Assembly (NCBI GenBank): GCA_031294825.1
Contig: JAUMPM010000055.1
Location: 1 to 64,000 of the forward strand
Reading direction: 5' to 3'
DNA length: 64,000 nt
Source of the DNA: Collinsella sp.
Lineage (GTDB): Bacteria; Actinomycetota; Coriobacteriia; Coriobacteriales; Coriobacteriaceae
The notes below the pieces were generated by a model. The model was not told the DNA's origin, searched no databases, and saw only the letters and a program-made list of their open reading frames with translations. Position 1 is the stretch's first letter. Every line of letters begins with the position of its first letter. The translations under genes and the position numbers were made by a program. Shown piece after piece: positions 37,553 through 44,674 of this stretch.

Positions 37553-38266
37553 ATGACGGACTGTCGTTTCTCGCGTTTACTCACAAAACTGGAGATTCCG
37601 CTGTTGTTGGCGGTGCCGGCGGTGATGGCAACGGCGTTGCTGGCGGGCGTTGAGCAGGCGGCGCTCGCCATGCTTGTCGTGGTGGCGCTGGTGCTTGCGC
37701 TGTTCTTTGCAGGCTACGAGGCGTCGCGACCGGGCCTGCGCCAGATTATGCCCACGCTGGTGCTGGCGGCGCTGGCGGCGGCGGGCCGCATCTTGTTCGG
37801 CCCCATTCCCGACTTTAAACCCGTGAGCGCCATCGCCATCATCGCCGGGGCGACGCTCGGGCGTCGCAACGGCTTCATGGTCGGCGCGTTGGCAGCACTG
37901 ACCAGCAATTTCTTTTTTGGGCAGGGCATGTGGACGCCATGGCAGATGTATGCCTGGGGCCTGGTTGGCTATGTTGGCGGTGCGCTGGCGCATGCCGGTG
38001 CGTTCGACCGTGCGGATGGAACCGTGCGCATGCCGGCGCTGATGGCGTACGGCTTTGCTTCGGGTCTGCTGTACGGCGTGGTGATCAACGCGTACGACAT
38101 TATCGGTTTTGTACAACCGCTCACGTGGGCGGGCGTCGTGGCGCGTCTTGCCACGGCAGTGCCGTTCGATATCACACACGGCCTCGCGACCTGCGTGTTC
38201 TTGGCCGCCCTCTACAAGCCTTGGTGTCGACGGATCAACCGCGTTGTCGTGAAATACGGGCTGTAG
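37553..38266 (+). CDS. ECF transporter S component (substrate not identified)
   Basis: The 237-aa product has about six membrane helices. FGPIPDFKPVSAIAIIAGAT and LAALTSNFFFGQGMWTPWQM are typical of ECF S components for vitamins or related compounds. The ATG at 37553 lies five bases after the EcfA stop. It is the specificity subunit of the adjacent EcfT-EcfA module. Which vitamin it binds cannot be decided from the sequence; no riboswitch (cobalamin, FMN, TPP) is evident upstream of the operon. Confidence 0.78.
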   Translation: MTDCRFSRLLTKLEIPLLLAVPAVMATALLAGVEQAALAMLVVVALVLALFFAGYEASRPGLRQIMPTLVLAALAAAGRILFGPIPDFKPVSAIAIIAGATLGRRNGFMVGALAALTSNFFFGQGMWTPWQMYAWGLVGYVGGALAHAGAFDRADGTVRMPALMAYGFASGLLYGVVINAYDIIGFVQPLTWAGVVARLATAVPFDITHGLATCVFLAALYKPWCRRINRVVVKYGL

Positions 38267-38306
38267 GGCTGGTTGCGCCGGGGCGTGAATCAATACTTCC
38301 GAAGTA

Positions 38307-38472
38307 CCATTTCAAAACTATGCCGGTTTACGGGGCTAGATTAGCGTAGGCCGACCATACCGGCTTTTTTCAAAATAGAGCAAGCCGTTTACCTGAGGTT
38401 TTATTATTTCGGAATTGCGTATGGTTGGGGGTTCGCGATTCAGCCCCGTAAACCGGCATAGTTTTGGAATGG
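38307..38472. repeat. Type I hairpin, locus 1 (31-bp arms)
   Basis: Arms 38307-38337 and 38442-38472 (AACTATGCCGGTTTACGGGG core) pair with one mismatch. Inside, ACCATAC/GTATGGT form a second stem. Copies lie at 53483-53635 and 60767-60920. Always about 92-96 bp from a type II hairpin. Confidence 0.85.
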
Positions 38473-38509
38473 CCGGCTGATATGACGGGCATCGTGGCCC
38501 TCAGAGAGC

Positions 38510-38560
38510 CAAATCGATCCGTTTTCCTCCGTCTCCAGACGTTCCCGGGGAATCAGTTGG
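38510..38560. repeat. Module III linker between type I and type II hairpins, locus 1
   Basis: GATCCGTTTTCCTCCGTCTC followed by GGGGAATCAGTTGG. Related copies flank the other loci (53670-53700, 53910-53935, 60688-60722, 38764-38796), with the consensus GGGGACGGAGGAAAACGGAT on one strand. Confidence 0.7.
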
Positions 38561-38568
38561 CGGCGCTT

Positions 38569-38728
38569 GCCACGAAACTGGCCCATCTACTACGTTTAGC
38601 TTGATACCCCCGACCATGACCGCGTTTTATGAAAAACCGCAGGCTTTCTACCTGCGGTTTTCTTTTTGCGTTGTTCGCTGTGGTTGAGGGTAGTGGCTTA
38701 AACGTAGTAGATGGGTCAGTTCCGTGGC
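38569..38728. repeat. Type II hairpin, locus 1 (30-bp arms)
   Basis: Arms 38569-38598 and 38699-38728 (CCCATCTACTACGTTTA core) have two mismatches. The centre is a perfect small hairpin AAAACCGCAGG..CCTGCGGTTTT, the same AACCGCAGGTAGA core found in type I elements. With the type I copy it fills the gap between the S component gene and xth. Confidence 0.85.
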
Positions 38729-38801
38729 GGGAGGGCCGCGTGGGTTCCCTCGCGAGGTGAAAATGATCCCTTTTCCTCCGTCCCCAGGGGATCAATTGGG
38801 G

Positions 38802-39620
38802 CTAGAGTTCTAGCGTGAGGGTGACGGGGCAGTGGTCGCTGCCAAAGATGTCGCCGCGGATGCCGGTGTCGCGTACGTTGTCGGCGATTGCGTCGCTCAC
38901 CAGGAAATAATCGATGCGCCAGCCGGCGTTGTTCTTGCGAGCATTAAAGCGGTAGCTCCACCAGCTGTAGACGCCCTCGACGTCGGGGTTTGCCGCGCGC
39001 CAGGTATCGGTGAAGCCGGCGTTGAGCAGCTCGGTAAACTTGCCGCGTTCTTCGTCCGAAAAGCCCGCGTTGCCGCGGTTGGACTTGGGGTTCTTAAGGT
39101 CGATCTCCTCGTGCGCCACGTTAAAGTCGCCGCAAGTTACGACGGGCTTGCCGCTCTCGCGCTCAAGCGCGCTCAAAAAGCCGCGATAGGCATCGTCCCA
39201 GGCCATGCGCACATCGATGCGCGCGAGTTCGTTTTGCGCGTTGGGCGTATAGACGTCAACAAACCAAAACTTGTCGAACTCGAGCGCGCAGACGCGGCCC
39301 TCGGTCGCGGCTTGGGCAACGAGCTCGGCAGCCTCGCCTTCGCCGGCGTAGGACAGCAGCGCAGCGGCGTGCAGCACGCGTAGCGGTTCCTGGCGGCTAA
39401 AGACCGCGGTGCCCGAATAGCCTTTACGCTCGGCGTAGCTCCAGGTTTGGTGATAGCCGGGCAGGTCAATATCGACCTGGCCTTCTTGCAGCTTGGTCTC
39501 TTGCAGCGCCAGGATATCGACGTCGAGTTCTTGCGCGATCTGGATAAAGCTCGGGTCCTTTTTGAGCACGGCGCGCAGGCCGTTGACGTTCCACGAGGCG
39601 AAAGTGTAAGTCTGAGGCAT
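38802..39620 (-). CDS. xth: Exodeoxyribonuclease III / AP endonuclease
   Basis: DNA repair nuclease of the exonuclease III family; 272 aa. Motifs: FASWNVNGLRAVLKK (Asn), DILALQETKLQ (metal Glu), VDVYTPNA, GDFNVAHEEIDLKNPKSN and GSDHCPVTLTL (catalytic Asp-His). AAAGGA precedes the ATG. It is convergent with the ECF operon across the hairpin repeats and divergent from the sirtuin gene. Confidence 0.95.
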   Translation of the reverse strand: MPQTYTFASWNVNGLRAVLKKDPSFIQIAQELDVDILALQETKLQEGQVDIDLPGYHQTWSYAERKGYSGTAVFSRQEPLRVLHAAALLSYAGEGEAAELVAQAATEGRVCALEFDKFWFVDVYTPNAQNELARIDVRMAWDDAYRGFLSALERESGKPVVTCGDFNVAHEEIDLKNPKSNRGNAGFSDEERGKFTELLNAGFTDTWRAANPDVEGVYSWWSYRFNARKNNAGWRIDYFLVSDAIADNVRDTGIRGDIFGSDHCPVTLTLEL

Positions 39621-39735
39621 GGTGTCCTTTCGACGGGGTTGGCAGGCTTAAGATTAGCGCAACAGGGGCGGTGGTGGGCACCGTGGGCGACGGCGCAATC
39701 GCGGCCGCCCCGACCAACATGGACGGAGGACAAAC

Positions 39736-40488
39736 ATGACGCAAGCGATAACAGATCCCAGGCAGGCCTCCGCCGCGCTGGCGGAGCTGTTCAATACCCA
39801 CGAGCGCGTGGTGTTCTTTGGCGGCGCTGGTGTTTCCACGGCAAGCGGCATTCCCGATTTTCGCAGCGTGGACGGCCTGTATCACCAGCAGTTTGCCTAT
39901 CCGCCCGAGACCATGCTGTCGCATAGCTTTTACGAGGCGCATCCGGCCGAGTTCTTCGACTTTTACCGCACCAAGATGATCGCGCTTAACGCTAAGCCCA
40001 ACCGCTGCCACACCAAGCTGGCCGAGCTGGAGCGCGCCGGCAAGCTCGACGCCGTGGTGACGCAAAACATCGACGGCCTGCATCAGATGGCCGGCTCACA
40101 GCGCGTGTTCGAGCTGCACGGATCGGTCCATCGCAACATTTGCCAGTCGTGCGGCGCGGTCTATAGCGCCGAGTGGATTTGCTCGCGCGAGCACGAGGAT
40201 GCCGCGGGCGTGCCTGCGTGCCCCGCGTGCGGCGGCCGCATCAAGCCCGATGTAGTGCTCTACGAAGAGCCGCTCGACGAGCATGTGTTGACCGGTGCCG
40301 TTGCCGCCATCGCCGCCGCCGATGCCCTCATTGTGGGCGGGACCTCGCTCGTGGTGTATCCGGCGGCAGGCCTTACGCGATACTTTACCGGCGATACGCT
40401 GGCCATATGCAACCTTGCTCCCACCGATCAGGATGCAAATGCCGACCTGCTGATTTCTTGCGACATCGCGGCCGCGTTTGCGTTCTAG
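39736..40488 (+). CDS. cobB: NAD-dependent protein deacylase (Sir2 family)
   Basis: Removes acyl groups from lysines using NAD+. The 250-aa product has GAGVSTASGIPDFRS, TQNIDGLHQMAGS, catalytic His128 in FELHGS and the zinc site CQSCG...CPACG. GGTSLVVYPAAGL is the late NAD-binding block. GGAGGA precedes the ATG. The next gene (folP-folK) starts 95 bp downstream with its own strong ribosome site. Confidence 0.93.
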   Translation: MTQAITDPRQASAALAELFNTHERVVFFGGAGVSTASGIPDFRSVDGLYHQQFAYPPETMLSHSFYEAHPAEFFDFYRTKMIALNAKPNRCHTKLAELERAGKLDAVVTQNIDGLHQMAGSQRVFELHGSVHRNICQSCGAVYSAEWICSREHEDAAGVPACPACGGRIKPDVVLYEEPLDEHVLTGAVAAIAAADALIVGGTSLVVYPAAGLTRYFTGDTLAICNLAPTDQDANADLLISCDIAAAFAF

Positions 40489-40583
40489 CCCGCGCGCGCG
40501 GATACAATAGAAAGACTGAGTGCAAAGCGACCCCGCCGCCAGCTCCCCAGACTCGGCGGCGTGGGCATTTTAGGAGGATGTTC

Positions 40584-42332
40584 ATGGCGAACGACAGCAA
40601 GACATGGCGGTGCGGAAAGTACGAGCTCAGCTTTGACCGTCCGCGCATCATGGGCGTCCTCAACGTGACGCCCGATTCGTTTAGCGATGGCGGGGAGCAC
40701 TTCGATCCGGATGCCGCCATCGAGTACGGCCTGGCGATGCTCGACGCCGGCGCCGACATCATCGACGTGGGCGGCGAGTCCACGCGCCCCGGCTTTACCC
40801 CGGTCAACCCCGACGAGGAGGCTCGCCGCGTGCTGCCCGTGGTGCGCGCGCTGGCCAAGGAGGGCGCCATCGTCTCGATCGACACGCGTCATGTGGCGGT
40901 TGCCAAGGCGGCCGTGCGCTGCGGCGCCTCGATCGTCAACGACGTGACCGGCTTCACCGATCCCAAGATGGTCGAGTTTGTTAAGACGAGCACCTGCGGC
41001 ATCATCGTGATGCATGCCGGCGAGGTCGCCGCACCCGCCCGCACGCACGCGACGGTGCAGCTCGATACCTCGGCTGCGGCGTTTGTTGCCGAGAAGGCAC
41101 GCGAAGCGGCTGCCGAGGCCGCGCGCGAGGCCGAGAAGCCGGCCCGTCGCCGTCGTGGCAAGTTGCTGGGCGAGCCTAAGCCGGAGGCCAAGCTTCCGGG
41201 CGGCGTGGTGCAGCCCTCGTTGCCGTTTGGCGAACCGGAGCCCACGTCCGAGCCTGTAACCGAGCTGGGGCAGGAGACGCCGGCCGCCGAGCAGGCAGCT
41301 GCCGCCGAGACCGTCGCGCCCGCGCCCGAGGCCGCGTCCGCAGCCACCGAGGCCGCATCGGAGTCCAATGACCGCCTGGCCGCCATGATGCGCCGCAGCG
41401 CCCGCCGCGAGGAGGCCTATGTGCCCACCTCGCAGCTCCGCCGCTTTACCCTGCCCGATTCTGCGCCCATCATGCGCCGCGTCATGGGCTTTCTGTCCGA
41501 CCAGGCCCGCACGCTCATCCATGCCGGCGTGTCGCGCGACCGCATCTGCATCGATCCTGGCCCGGGCTTTGGCAAGTCGGCTAACGAGGACATCGTCATC
41601 CAGCGCGAGACTGCCAAGATGGCGTCACTGGGCTATCCGCTCATGTGTGCCGTGTCGCGCAAGCGCTTTGTGGGCGCCGTCTCGGGCGTGACCGAGGCCG
41701 CCGAGCGCGATGCCGCTACGTTTGGCGTGTGCCTGGGCGCCATCCAGGCCGGTGCCAACATCGTGCGCGTGCACGACGCCGCGGGTTTTGCGCAGTTCCT
41801 GAACGGCTACTGGGCGGTTGCCAAGCCACAGCCGCGCCGCGCGTTTGTGGCCGTGGGCTCCAACCTGGGGCATCGCTGCGACAACATCCGCGCCGCACGC
41901 GAGATGATCGCCGAGATTCCACTCACCTGCGTGTCCAACTCCTCCAAGATTTACGAGAGCGAGCCGGCCTACGAGACGCGCCAGGACGCGTTTGCCAACG
42001 CCGTCATCGAGATCAAGACCGAGCTGGCGCCGCTGGTGCTGCTCGATGAGCTCATGAAGATCGAGGCCGAGCTGGGGCGCGACCGCTCCAAGAAGGCCAA
42101 GGCCAACGGTCCGCGCACCATCGACCTGGACCTGCTGTGGATGGATGGCGAGACCCACGGCGGCAAAAAGCTGCGCCTGCCGCATCCTCTCATTGGCGAG
42201 CGCGACTTTGTGCTGGTGCCGCTCGAGGACCTGATGCACGACCCGGCGCGGTTCTTCCGCTACAACGGTGTCGAGGTCAAGGAGCCCGAGGACCGCGTGG
42301 GCCATATCGTGGGCGAATTGGGGCGTATGTAG
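40584..42332 (+). CDS. folP-folK: Fused dihydropteroate synthase - HPPK with a large insertion in the DHPS barrel
   Basis: Two folate enzymes in one 582-aa chain. DHPS (residues 1 to about 410) has GVLNVTPDSFSDGG, IIDVGGESTRPG, SIVNDVTGF, IDPGPGFGKS and AVSRKRFVG. Between GIIVMH (about 139-144) and PIMRRVMGFL (about 294) an insert of roughly 145 residues, rich in Ala, Glu and Pro, replaces the short loop of other DHPS proteins. HPPK (about 417-560) has FVAVGSNLG, ESEPAYE and RTIDLDLLWMDG. AGGAGG precedes ATG 40584. The fusion order matches successive steps (HPPK feeds DHPS). Confidence 0.93.
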   Translation: MANDSKTWRCGKYELSFDRPRIMGVLNVTPDSFSDGGEHFDPDAAIEYGLAMLDAGADIIDVGGESTRPGFTPVNPDEEARRVLPVVRALAKEGAIVSIDTRHVAVAKAAVRCGASIVNDVTGFTDPKMVEFVKTSTCGIIVMHAGEVAAPARTHATVQLDTSAAAFVAEKAREAAAEAAREAEKPARRRRGKLLGEPKPEAKLPGGVVQPSLPFGEPEPTSEPVTELGQETPAAEQAAAAETVAPAPEAASAATEAASESNDRLAAMMRRSARREEAYVPTSQLRRFTLPDSAPIMRRVMGFLSDQARTLIHAGVSRDRICIDPGPGFGKSANEDIVIQRETAKMASLGYPLMCAVSRKRFVGAVSGVTEAAERDAATFGVCLGAIQAGANIVRVHDAAGFAQFLNGYWAVAKPQPRRAFVAVGSNLGHRCDNIRAAREMIAEIPLTCVSNSSKIYESEPAYETRQDAFANAVIEIKTELAPLVLLDELMKIEAELGRDRSKKAKANGPRTIDLDLLWMDGETHGGKKLRLPHPLIGERDFVLVPLEDLMHDPARFFRYNGVEVKEPEDRVGHIVGELGRM

Positions 42333-43034
42333 ATGATCGAGATGAATGCTGTTGTCGCCGGCACCGAGCTCGACGCGGCGCGCGACGCGGGCCGCGAGGG
42401 CGTGTCCGCGGGCTGGTGCGCGTGGAGCGCGGGCGATGCTTCGCTGACGTTTTCGCTGGTTGTGCGCCCCGATGTGAACATGCATGCCTTCCACGGCCTG
42501 CCGTTTGTGGCCGCGATGGGCATGATGGACGCGCTCGTGGGCACGGCATCGACGCCGGGGTTGGGCCTTGCCGGTAAGGTGGGTATCCAGTGGCCGAGCG
42601 ACATTGTGTGCGGCGCGCCCGCATTTGAGACGTCGTTCGCGCGCGTTACCGTGAACGGCGGTGCCGGTGCCGCGGGCATGTTCGGTGCCGTGACGGTGGA
42701 TATTGAGCTTTCGGCGTTGAGCGAGCTCGGTGTGGATGCGGCCGACGAAGCGCTGGTCGAGGAGTTGGCCGCCGCCGTGCTGACCCGTGTGGACACCTGG
42801 GCGGTTGTTGCCAACACGCCGCAGGGCGCTGCCGGTCCGCTGGCTCCCGTGCTGGGCGAGTACTTCGACATGGTGCCGCTGCTGGGCCGCCAAGTTGCGG
42901 CGGTGTCGCCCAACGGCTTGCCGCTTGCGGTCGGTGTGTTTGCGGGCCTGGACATCTGGGGTCGTGCGACCATCAAGACCGATGCCGGCGAGCAAGAGTT
43001 TCCGCCCGAGGCTGTACGAATTCGCGGACTGTAG
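42333..43034 (+). CDS. BirA-like (biotin/lipoate ligase fold) protein, catalytic motifs degenerate
   Basis: The 233-aa product starts directly after the folP-folK stop codon. It aligns by pattern with the BPL catalytic domain: LTFSLVVRP, a helix, VGIQWPSDIV in the place of KWPND, and a C-terminal SH3-like segment WGRATIKTDAGEQEF. The GRGRxGR biotinyl-AMP loop is absent, the Lys of KWPND is Gln, and the next conserved Lys is missing. Activity is doubtful. It neighbours coaX, a common partner of birA. Alternative: a lipoate-ligase-like protein. Confidence 0.6.
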   Translation: MIEMNAVVAGTELDAARDAGREGVSAGWCAWSAGDASLTFSLVVRPDVNMHAFHGLPFVAAMGMMDALVGTASTPGLGLAGKVGIQWPSDIVCGAPAFETSFARVTVNGGAGAAGMFGAVTVDIELSALSELGVDAADEALVEELAAAVLTRVDTWAVVANTPQGAAGPLAPVLGEYFDMVPLLGRQVAAVSPNGLPLAVGVFAGLDIWGRATIKTDAGEQEFPPEAVRIRGL

Positions 43035-43073
43035 CGCGAGGCGCCAGCGCTCAAAGACAACGATGACAACAAG

Positions 43074-43103
43074 ACCCTCCTCGGCCTGTGCCGGGGAGGG
43101 TTT
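43074..43103 (+). terminator. Terminator of the fol operon
   Basis: ACCCTCCTCGGC/GCCGGGGAGGGT with a 4-nt loop and TTTCG following. Confidence 0.65.
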
Positions 43104-43179
43104 CGCCTATCTGGGGAATAGGCTTGGCGAGCATTTGCGGGGACTGTGGCATCGGGCGTGCTTGACTTAAGCCCCTGCT

Positions 43180-43953
43180 CTATCCCAGCTCCTGCATGCG
43201 GCGGTAGATTTCGCAGATACCCTTGATGGTGAGCTGTCCGTCGACCACGTCGAAGGCGTCGGTCGAATCGGCGACGATGCTGGCGAGACCGCCCGTGGCG
43301 ATAACGGTGGCGTCCTCGCGGCCCAGCTCGCGCTTCATGCGCGCGACTAGGCCCTCAGCCATTGCGGCGGCGCCCGTTACGGCGCCGACCTTGATGCACT
43401 CCTCGGTGTCGCGGCCGATGGCGTGCTCGGGTGCCTCGAGCGGCACGCTGGCGAGCTTGGCGGCACGGGCGGCAAGCGCATCCATGGAGATGCGGATGCC
43501 CGGCGCGATCGCTCCGCCAATGTAATAACCGTCCTCGTCGATGACGTCGATATTGGTCGCGGTGCCAAAGTCCACCACGATTGCCGGCGCGCCGTAGAAA
43601 GTCTCGGCCGCAACGGCGTTGGCGACGCGATCGGCGCCTACGGCCTGGGGACGCGTCGCGCGCAGCTTGGTCACCGCGGCCGTCTGCGGTCCGATGACGA
43701 TGGCGTCTGCGGCAATGCGGTCGGCCACGGCGTGCCATTCGCGCGAGAGCTGCGGCACTACGCCCGCAAAGGCGATCGCGTCGACCGCGTCGAGCGAAAG
43801 GCCGTACATCTTAAAGAAACCCATCAGGCGCACATGGATCTCGTCGGCGGTATAAGAGCGGTCGGTGGGCATGCGCCACGACTGCACCAGCTCGTCTCCG
43901 TCAAACAGGCCCATGGCCGTCTGCGTGTTTCCCATATCGATAGCGAGCAGCAT
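43180..43953 (-). CDS. coaX: Type III pantothenate kinase
   Basis: First step of CoA synthesis. The 257-aa product has the ASKHA phosphate motif at the N-terminus (LLAIDMGNTQTAMGLFDG), GADRVANAVAA, VVDFGTATNIDVID and GAIAPGIRIS. The start ATG at 43953 follows GGGAG; the longer in-frame extension runs over the tRNA on the opposite strand and is not coding. Convergent with the BirA-like gene. Confidence 0.94.
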   Translation of the reverse strand: MLLAIDMGNTQTAMGLFDGDELVQSWRMPTDRSYTADEIHVRLMGFFKMYGLSLDAVDAIAFAGVVPQLSREWHAVADRIAADAIVIGPQTAAVTKLRATRPQAVGADRVANAVAAETFYGAPAIVVDFGTATNIDVIDEDGYYIGGAIAPGIRISMDALAARAAKLASVPLEAPEHAIGRDTEECIKVGAVTGAAAMAEGLVARMKRELGREDATVIATGGLASIVADSTDAFDVVDGQLTIKGICEIYRRMQELG

Positions 43954-44089
43954 GTCTACTCCCAGTGTTGGCATAAAAGGACGCGCACCATTGTATACGC
44001 GCCGCCGACGGCGCTCGGCTGCGATTCGTTTACGGTGATAGGGGCTGAGGGGTTTAAATATGAAGGAATTATGCTCCACGAGATTTTCC

Positions 44090-44118
44090 TTGCCGTTTAC
44101 CGAACTCCCGCGTAATAT
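44090..44118 (+). promoter_or_regulatory. Promoter of the initiator tRNA
   Basis: TTGCCG (44090-44095), a 17-bp spacer and TAATAT (44113-44118); transcription would start about 25 bases before the tRNA. Confidence 0.65.
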
Positions 44119-44149
44119 TCTTTTTTGTGCACATGAGGCGCCCAGACAT

Positions 44150-44226
44150 TGCGGGGTGGAGCAGTCTGGTAGCTCGCCGGGCTCATAACCCGGAGGTCGT
44201 AGGTTCAAATCCTGCCCCCGCGACCA
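44150..44226 (+). tRNA. Initiator tRNA-fMet (anticodon CAT)
   Basis: The 77-nt cloverleaf has CCA encoded. The acceptor stem TGCGGGG pairs with CCCCGCG, the anticodon is at 44184-44186, and the T-arm is GGTTCAAATCC. The anticodon stem carries three consecutive G:C pairs (GGG-CTCATAA-CCC), the hallmark of initiators. Position 1:72 is U:G, a weak pair in place of the usual C:A mismatch. Confidence 0.92.
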
Positions 44227-44228
44227 AG

Positions 44229-44266
44229 AACTTGCAGCTCGTCGGCCTAGCCGGCGAGCTTTTTTG
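44229..44266 (+). terminator. Terminator of the tRNA
   Basis: AGCTCGTCGGC/GCCGGCGAGCT stem, four-base loop, TTTTTTGTTATTT. Confidence 0.85.
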
Positions 44267-44316
44267 TTATTTCGGGACCGTGTTTTCGGTTCAATTCTCG
44301 GCCTCTCAATCAAAGA

Positions 44317-44532
44317 TCTCGATCTGTAACATCTAGACCCGATTTGGGCGGCTAGGTGTTACAGATCGAGATATACCGGTGGGTTGGGTCGTGTTTGTCT
44401 AAATCTGTAACACGAGGGACGGATTTTGCCGAGTTGTTGTTATAGATTGAGATTTTCTAGCAGGCGGGTTTGGTTTGTCTCGATCTGTAACAGTAAGACC
44501 CGGTTTTGCCGCGTAACTGTTACAGATTGAGA
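44317..44532. repeat. Half-site array 2: three 55-bp inverted-repeat units, 216 bp
   Basis: Units at 44317-44371, 44398-44452 and 44478-44532, each TCTCGATCTGTAACA-like, 25 bases, reverse complement. The first unit's arms are perfect over 16 bp. Gaps between units are 26 and 25 bases, identical to array 1 at 26701-26916. The 25-base spacers are again unrelated to one another, although several can fold within themselves. No ORF is present; the rest of 44267-44674 shows no other gene. Confidence 0.88.
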
Positions 44533-44674
44533 TAAACCGGCGGGCCGCCCTGCCCCATCCACCTGCCGCTACCTGCTGTCCGCCGATTTCCGTTGCGCTG
44601 TTGTATTCCCATGCCATATCCTCTAGACAACTACGCGGCATCATCGCCGCCGCGCCTACAAGAGAGGAATGTCC

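Noticed and set aside
44129..44336. 69-codon ORF overlapping the tRNA
   Set aside because: It is a translation of the tRNA gene and its terminator.
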